Assembly (NCBI GenBank): GCA_013696275.1
Contig: JACCYW010000033.1
Location: 1 to 7,192, forward strand
Length of the DNA stretch: 7,192 nucleotides
Origin: Chloroflexota bacterium
Lineage (GTDB): Bacteria; Chloroflexota; Limnocylindria; Limnocylindrales; CSP1-4
Direction: 5' to 3'
This document shows positions 4,644 to 7,192 of the stretch, piece after piece (within the stretch, counting starts at the first letter, position 1; each line of letters begins with the position of its first letter). The position numbers were made by a program, and so were the translations under genes. The notes under the pieces are model-generated. The model worked only from the letters and a program-made list of their open reading frames with translations, did not search any database and was not told where the DNA came from.

Positions 4644-6635
4644 TCATCCGGTCTGAGCTGATCTGGCCCGCCACTCGTCGAGATGGACGATCGTGACCGG
4701 CTCAGGGTCATCCGCCCGATGGAGCTGGAAGAGCTGCCCGTAGAAGGAGAGCTCCGCCGCCAGTGCCCGTCGGATGTTCTCGGCGCGACGAAAGCCATGA
4801 CCCTCGCCTTCGAACAGGACGTACGCGTGGGGGATCCCCTTCCTGTCCAGCGCTGATACCAACTCCTCTGCCTGGGCCGGTGGGACGACCTTGTCATCAA
4901 GTCCTTGAAGGACGATGAGCGGACAGGACAAGCGCTCGGTGGCATGGATGGGCGAGCGCTCCCGATAGAGGTCCGTCCGCGCCGGGTATGGCCCCACGAG
5001 CCGATCGAGGTAGCGCGACTCGAATTTATGGGTATCCTGGGCGAGCGCCTCGAGATCGGCCACGCCGTAGTGACTCGCTCCCGCTGCGAATGCGTCCGTC
5101 TCGGTCAGGGCACGGAGGGTCGTATAGCCGCCGGCACTGCCACCGCGGATGACCAGTCGGGAACGATCCGCTTGCCCTTGATCGGCGAGGTAGAGAGCCG
5201 CCGCCGTGCAGTCCTCCACATCCACGATGCCCCACTGACCGTCGAGTGACCGGCGGTACGCTCGCCCGTAGCCGGTGCTGCCGCCGTAGTCCACATCGAC
5301 CACCGCGAAACCACGGCTGGTGAAGAACTGCCTCTCCAGGTCGAGCGTCGCCGTGGCATTCGATGTCGGACCGCCATGCGACATCACCACCAGCGGAGGC
5401 GCTTCACCTTCCGGAGCTCGGACCTGTGGGTTGACCGGCGGATAGAACAGTGCATGCGCCTTGCGCCCATCGCTGGAGGGGTACGTGATCGCCCTGGGAG
5501 TCGAGATGATGGCCGGGTCAAGCTTCTCGCTGTCGGGCCGGTAGACCAGCTGGGTCGAGCCGGTCGCCAGGTCCAGGACGACGACGCCAGGCGCGTCGGT
5601 CGGACCGCTCCCGATGAATGCGACGCCGGCGCCGAACACTCGGAGCGAGCCGATCTCATGGAACGGCACTTCGAGCTCGACGGGCGGCGCTGCCTCTGCT
5701 ATCCGGTACAAGCGGTCGCGGCCGCCCGACCGCGCAGCCGCCACGATCGTGCCGTTCGTGTCGATGCCGTAGCAGGACTGTCCCAATACCCATTGGGGAT
5801 CCAGGTACTCCGCCTCCATCGGGCACAGCGCCACGATGTCTCCCGAGTCGGCGATGCCCGCGCCATCGGCCGCCTCACGCCAGCGGTACAGGTTCCACCA
5901 GCCGGTCCGATCCGATACGAAGACCAGCGAGCCGTCAGGCGCCCACTCAGGCTGGCCGATCGACTCCTCCTGGCCACCGGCGATGAGCCGGGCATCGACC
6001 ACGGCCCCGACCTCATCGAATCGACCGACCCACAGCTCCGATGAATCCCAGGGCATATCCGGGTGCGACCAGCTGATCCAGGCGACGCGCTGGCCGCCAG
6101 GATCGGGACGGGGATGGCTGTAGAAGTCGGCTCCGTGGATCAGGACGGTGGTCGTACCGTCGCTGACATCGACGGCGCAGATCGAGCTCATCGCTTCCGT
6201 CTCAGCGTCCGTGTGGTCCTCGCGCACACAGAGCAGCCGGCCGCGAGCCTGGTCTGGCCTGATGTCCGCGTACCGGAAGGCTCCGGCGGGCGTCAGCGGC
6301 TCGGGCGGGCCGTTGCGGGGCTGATCGTTCAAGCGACCATCAGCCAGTTCTGAGAAGAAGACCCTGCCGTCGTCTACGACGAACGCGCCACCGCCGTACT
6401 CGTGGACCATCGTACGGACGTTCCGACGGGCCGGTGTGACGTCGGTGATGTGCCCGCCCGCATCGCGGCGCATGATGACTTGCCTACCTGCCTCCTGCGG
6501 CCGACCCTCCAGCCAGTACAGGTCGTCGCCGTCCGCCCACACAGTGCCCACCGAGCGTGCGCCCGCGACCACCATGTCGAGGGTGATGGATGACGGCCAC
6601 GCACCGAATGGGACTGCCGGCCGCTCATCGGTCAT
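4644..6635 (-). CDS. S9-family (prolyl oligopeptidase/acylaminoacyl-peptidase-like) serine peptidase
   Basis: A 663-residue two-domain peptidase. The N-terminal part (about 25-385) is a beta-propeller with recurring Asp-Gly/Trp blades (RPDQARGRLL, HPRPDPGGQRVAWISW, PEWAPDGSLVFVSDRTG) and the VHEYGGGAF motif (77-85) of this subgroup. The C-terminal alpha/beta-hydrolase domain (about 390-640) carries SHGGP (419-423), the nucleophile elbow RGGSAGGY (497-504) with Ser500, the acid Asp581 in QGLDDKVVPP, and His613 in EGEGHGF. It should cleave short peptides, possibly N-acylated ones, next to preferred residues. No signal peptide is present, so it is probably cytoplasmic. The length is normal and the catalytic triad intact. 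The ATG at 6635 has no ribosome site, but a TAAGCT box six bases upstream suggests a leaderless message. It is the first gene of the leftward operon that ends with tRNA-fMet. Confidence 0.95.
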   Translation of the reverse strand: MTDERPAVPFGAWPSSITLDMVVAGARSVGTVWADGDDLYWLEGRPQEAGRQVIMRRDAGGHITDVTPARRNVRTMVHEYGGGAFVVDDGRVFFSELADGRLNDQPRNGPPEPLTPAGAFRYADIRPDQARGRLLCVREDHTDAETEAMSSICAVDVSDGTTTVLIHGADFYSHPRPDPGGQRVAWISWSHPDMPWDSSELWVGRFDEVGAVVDARLIAGGQEESIGQPEWAPDGSLVFVSDRTGWWNLYRWREAADGAGIADSGDIVALCPMEAEYLDPQWVLGQSCYGIDTNGTIVAAARSGGRDRLYRIAEAAPPVELEVPFHEIGSLRVFGAGVAFIGSGPTDAPGVVVLDLATGSTQLVYRPDSEKLDPAIISTPRAITYPSSDGRKAHALFYPPVNPQVRAPEGEAPPLVVMSHGGPTSNATATLDLERQFFTSRGFAVVDVDYGGSTGYGRAYRRSLDGQWGIVDVEDCTAAALYLADQGQADRSRLVIRGGSAGGYTTLRALTETDAFAAGASHYGVADLEALAQDTHKFESRYLDRLVGPYPARTDLYRERSPIHATERLSCPLIVLQGLDDKVVPPAQAEELVSALDRKGIPHAYVLFEGEGHGFRRAENIRRALAAELSFYGQLFQLHRADDPEPVTIVHLDEWRARSAQTG

Positions 6636-6641
6636 GGCCGT

Positions 6642-6647
6642 AGCTTA
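6642..6647 (-). promoter_or_regulatory. Candidate -10 box for the S9 peptidase gene (leaderless)
   Basis: On the minus strand TAAGCT (TANNNT) ends six bases before the ATG at 6635, the spacing expected when transcription starts at the start codon. No ribosome-binding site is present, consistent with a leaderless transcript. No good -35 hexamer is seen 16-18 bases upstream. Confidence 0.45.
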
Positions 6648-6804
6648 AGGGGGTCATCGACGCGGGAGGGCGCCGCGGCCGCGGTCTGGATCATCCGGTG
6701 TTCCGACTAGCGGAGCAACGAGCGCTGGGCGCCCAGGGCTGATCGGAGCACGCTCCGCCGCTGATCGGACCACTTGGTGTTCCAGAGTCTGAGCCTTGTC
6801 GGCG

Positions 6805-6810
6805 TATCCT
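6805..6810 (+). promoter_or_regulatory. Candidate -10 box for the rightward gene at 6820
   Basis: TATCCT matches TANNNT and ends nine bases before the ATG at 6820, so transcription would begin within a few bases of the start codon. There is no clear -35 box and only a weak GGGA at 6813-6816. The reading is tentative. Confidence 0.35.
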
Positions 6811-6819
6811 CCGGGACCC

Positions 6820-7192
6820 ATGTCACTCGACGGATCGCCGCCTCGCCGCACCGGAGTGGTCGCCGGGGGCGCTCGCCGGCATCGACCCGGTCATGGCCAT
6901 GACCCCGGGTTCGGCTGGGTCATGGTCATCGGCGCACTGCTGGTCAGTGCGGTCGTGCTTGGCTGGATGCTGGGCTTCGGCCGCGCGACCGGCGTAGCCG
7001 TCACCTCGAGCCCCACTCGCGATGCCCCGGCGGCGGTGGCCACCAGCGATGCGACCGAAGCGATGAGCACGTCACCGTCCGACCCGATGTCGACGCCGAG
7101 CGAGGCTCCGACGCCGAGCCGGACGCCGGCCATCACGTCCACGCCAATGCCGCGCCCGACCATCAGGCCCACGCCGACGCCCTCACCTGACC
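6820..7192 (+). CDS. N-terminal part of a membrane-anchored or secreted protein with Ser/Thr/Pro-rich linker (partial)
   Basis: An open frame from ATG 6820 runs off the right edge after 124 codons without a stop. Residues 1-32 are basic and hydrophilic (RR at 9-10, RRHR at 19-22, then HGHD). Residues 33-53 form one hydrophobic segment (GWVMVIGALLVSAVVLGWMLGF begins at 32), so the protein is probably an N-in signal anchor or has an uncleaved signal. From about 57 onward it is a low-complexity linker of Thr, Ser, Pro and Ala with recurring TPS, TPT and SPS, as often joins an anchor to an extracellular domain such as a peptidoglycan-binding, CAP or transpeptidase domain. The functional domain lies outside the window, so no function can be given. 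The opposite-strand frame over 6891-7172 is its shadow. Confidence 0.75.
   Translation, partial: MSLDGSPPRRTGVVAGGARRHRPGHGHDPGFGWVMVIGALLVSAVVLGWMLGFGRATGVAVTSSPTRDAPAAVATSDATEAMSTSPSDPMSTPSEAPTPSRTPAITSTPMPRPTIRPTPTPSPD

Larger units (their letters stand above)
6636..6819. other. Divergent intergenic region with operator-like symmetry
   Basis: The 184 bases between two divergent start codons contain a perfect 12-bp palindrome CTGGGCGCCCAG (6725-6736) and a 10-bp direct repeat GCTGATCGGA (6738-6747 and 6760-6769, period 22). GGTGTTCC also occurs twice (6697-6704 and 6776-6783). Such a cluster could bind a regulator of either gene. No open frame here is convincing. Confidence 0.6.

Noticed and set aside
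4286..4945. Minus-strand frame overlapping the peptidase end and the small gene
   Set aside because: Ser/Arg/Pro-rich translation; it overlaps the catalytic His region of the peptidase in another frame.
5376..6044. Plus-strand 222-codon frame opposite the peptidase
   Set aside because: Antisense shadow of the beta-propeller coding region; Arg/Asp/Gly-rich with no recognisable fold.
6654..6851. Minus-strand 65-codon frame in the divergent gap
   Set aside because: It covers both candidate promoters and the start of the rightward gene, with no motif or ribosome site.

Overview
The window is GC-rich throughout, with strong G/C preference at third codon positions and short intergenic gaps. It looks like chromosomal housekeeping DNA from a free-living aerobic, high-GC bacterium. 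The best guess from gene style is Chloroflexota (a Limnocylindria/Ellin6529-like lineage), with Actinomycetota as the alternative. The grounds are actinobacterial/Chloroflexi-type Cox IV motifs, a Thr/Pro-rich TPTP-type linker and candidate leaderless promoters. This assignment is inference; no rRNA or marker gene is present to settle it.

Positions 1-2739 (plus strand) are the 3' part of an aerobic respiratory operon. In order they hold the hydrophilic tail of an upstream gene (probably oxidase subunit I), cytochrome c oxidase subunit III (ctaE), a 60-residue two-helix membrane protein, and an unusual 384-residue membrane protein. That protein carries two copies of a Cox IV-like two-helix module fused to a C-terminal type-1 copper (cupredoxin) domain. 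A membrane-anchored TlpA/ResA-like thioredoxin follows. The set fits assembly of, and electron delivery to, a haem-copper oxidase; the fused cupredoxin may be a tethered electron donor or a copper-handling domain.

Positions 2740-3107 contain no convincing gene. They hold a 29-bp direct repeat pair with 36-bp period, a 26-bp repeat pair and an 11-bp tandem duplication.

Positions 3108-6635 (minus strand) read from right to left: an S9-family prolyl oligopeptidase-like peptidase, a small protein with predicted ferredoxin-like fold, a lipase-like alpha/beta hydrolase, the initiator tRNA(fMet), and an intrinsic terminator. The hydrolase overlaps the small gene by 91 bp and stops 8 bp before the tRNA. 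The tRNA has its own candidate promoter inside the end of the hydrolase gene, placed so that transcription would begin at about the first base of the mature tRNA.

Positions 6636-6819 are a divergent intergenic region with a perfect 12-bp palindrome, a direct repeat and two -10-like boxes close to the start codons. From 6820 to the right edge runs the 5' part of a membrane-anchored or secreted protein with a long Ser/Thr/Pro-rich linker.
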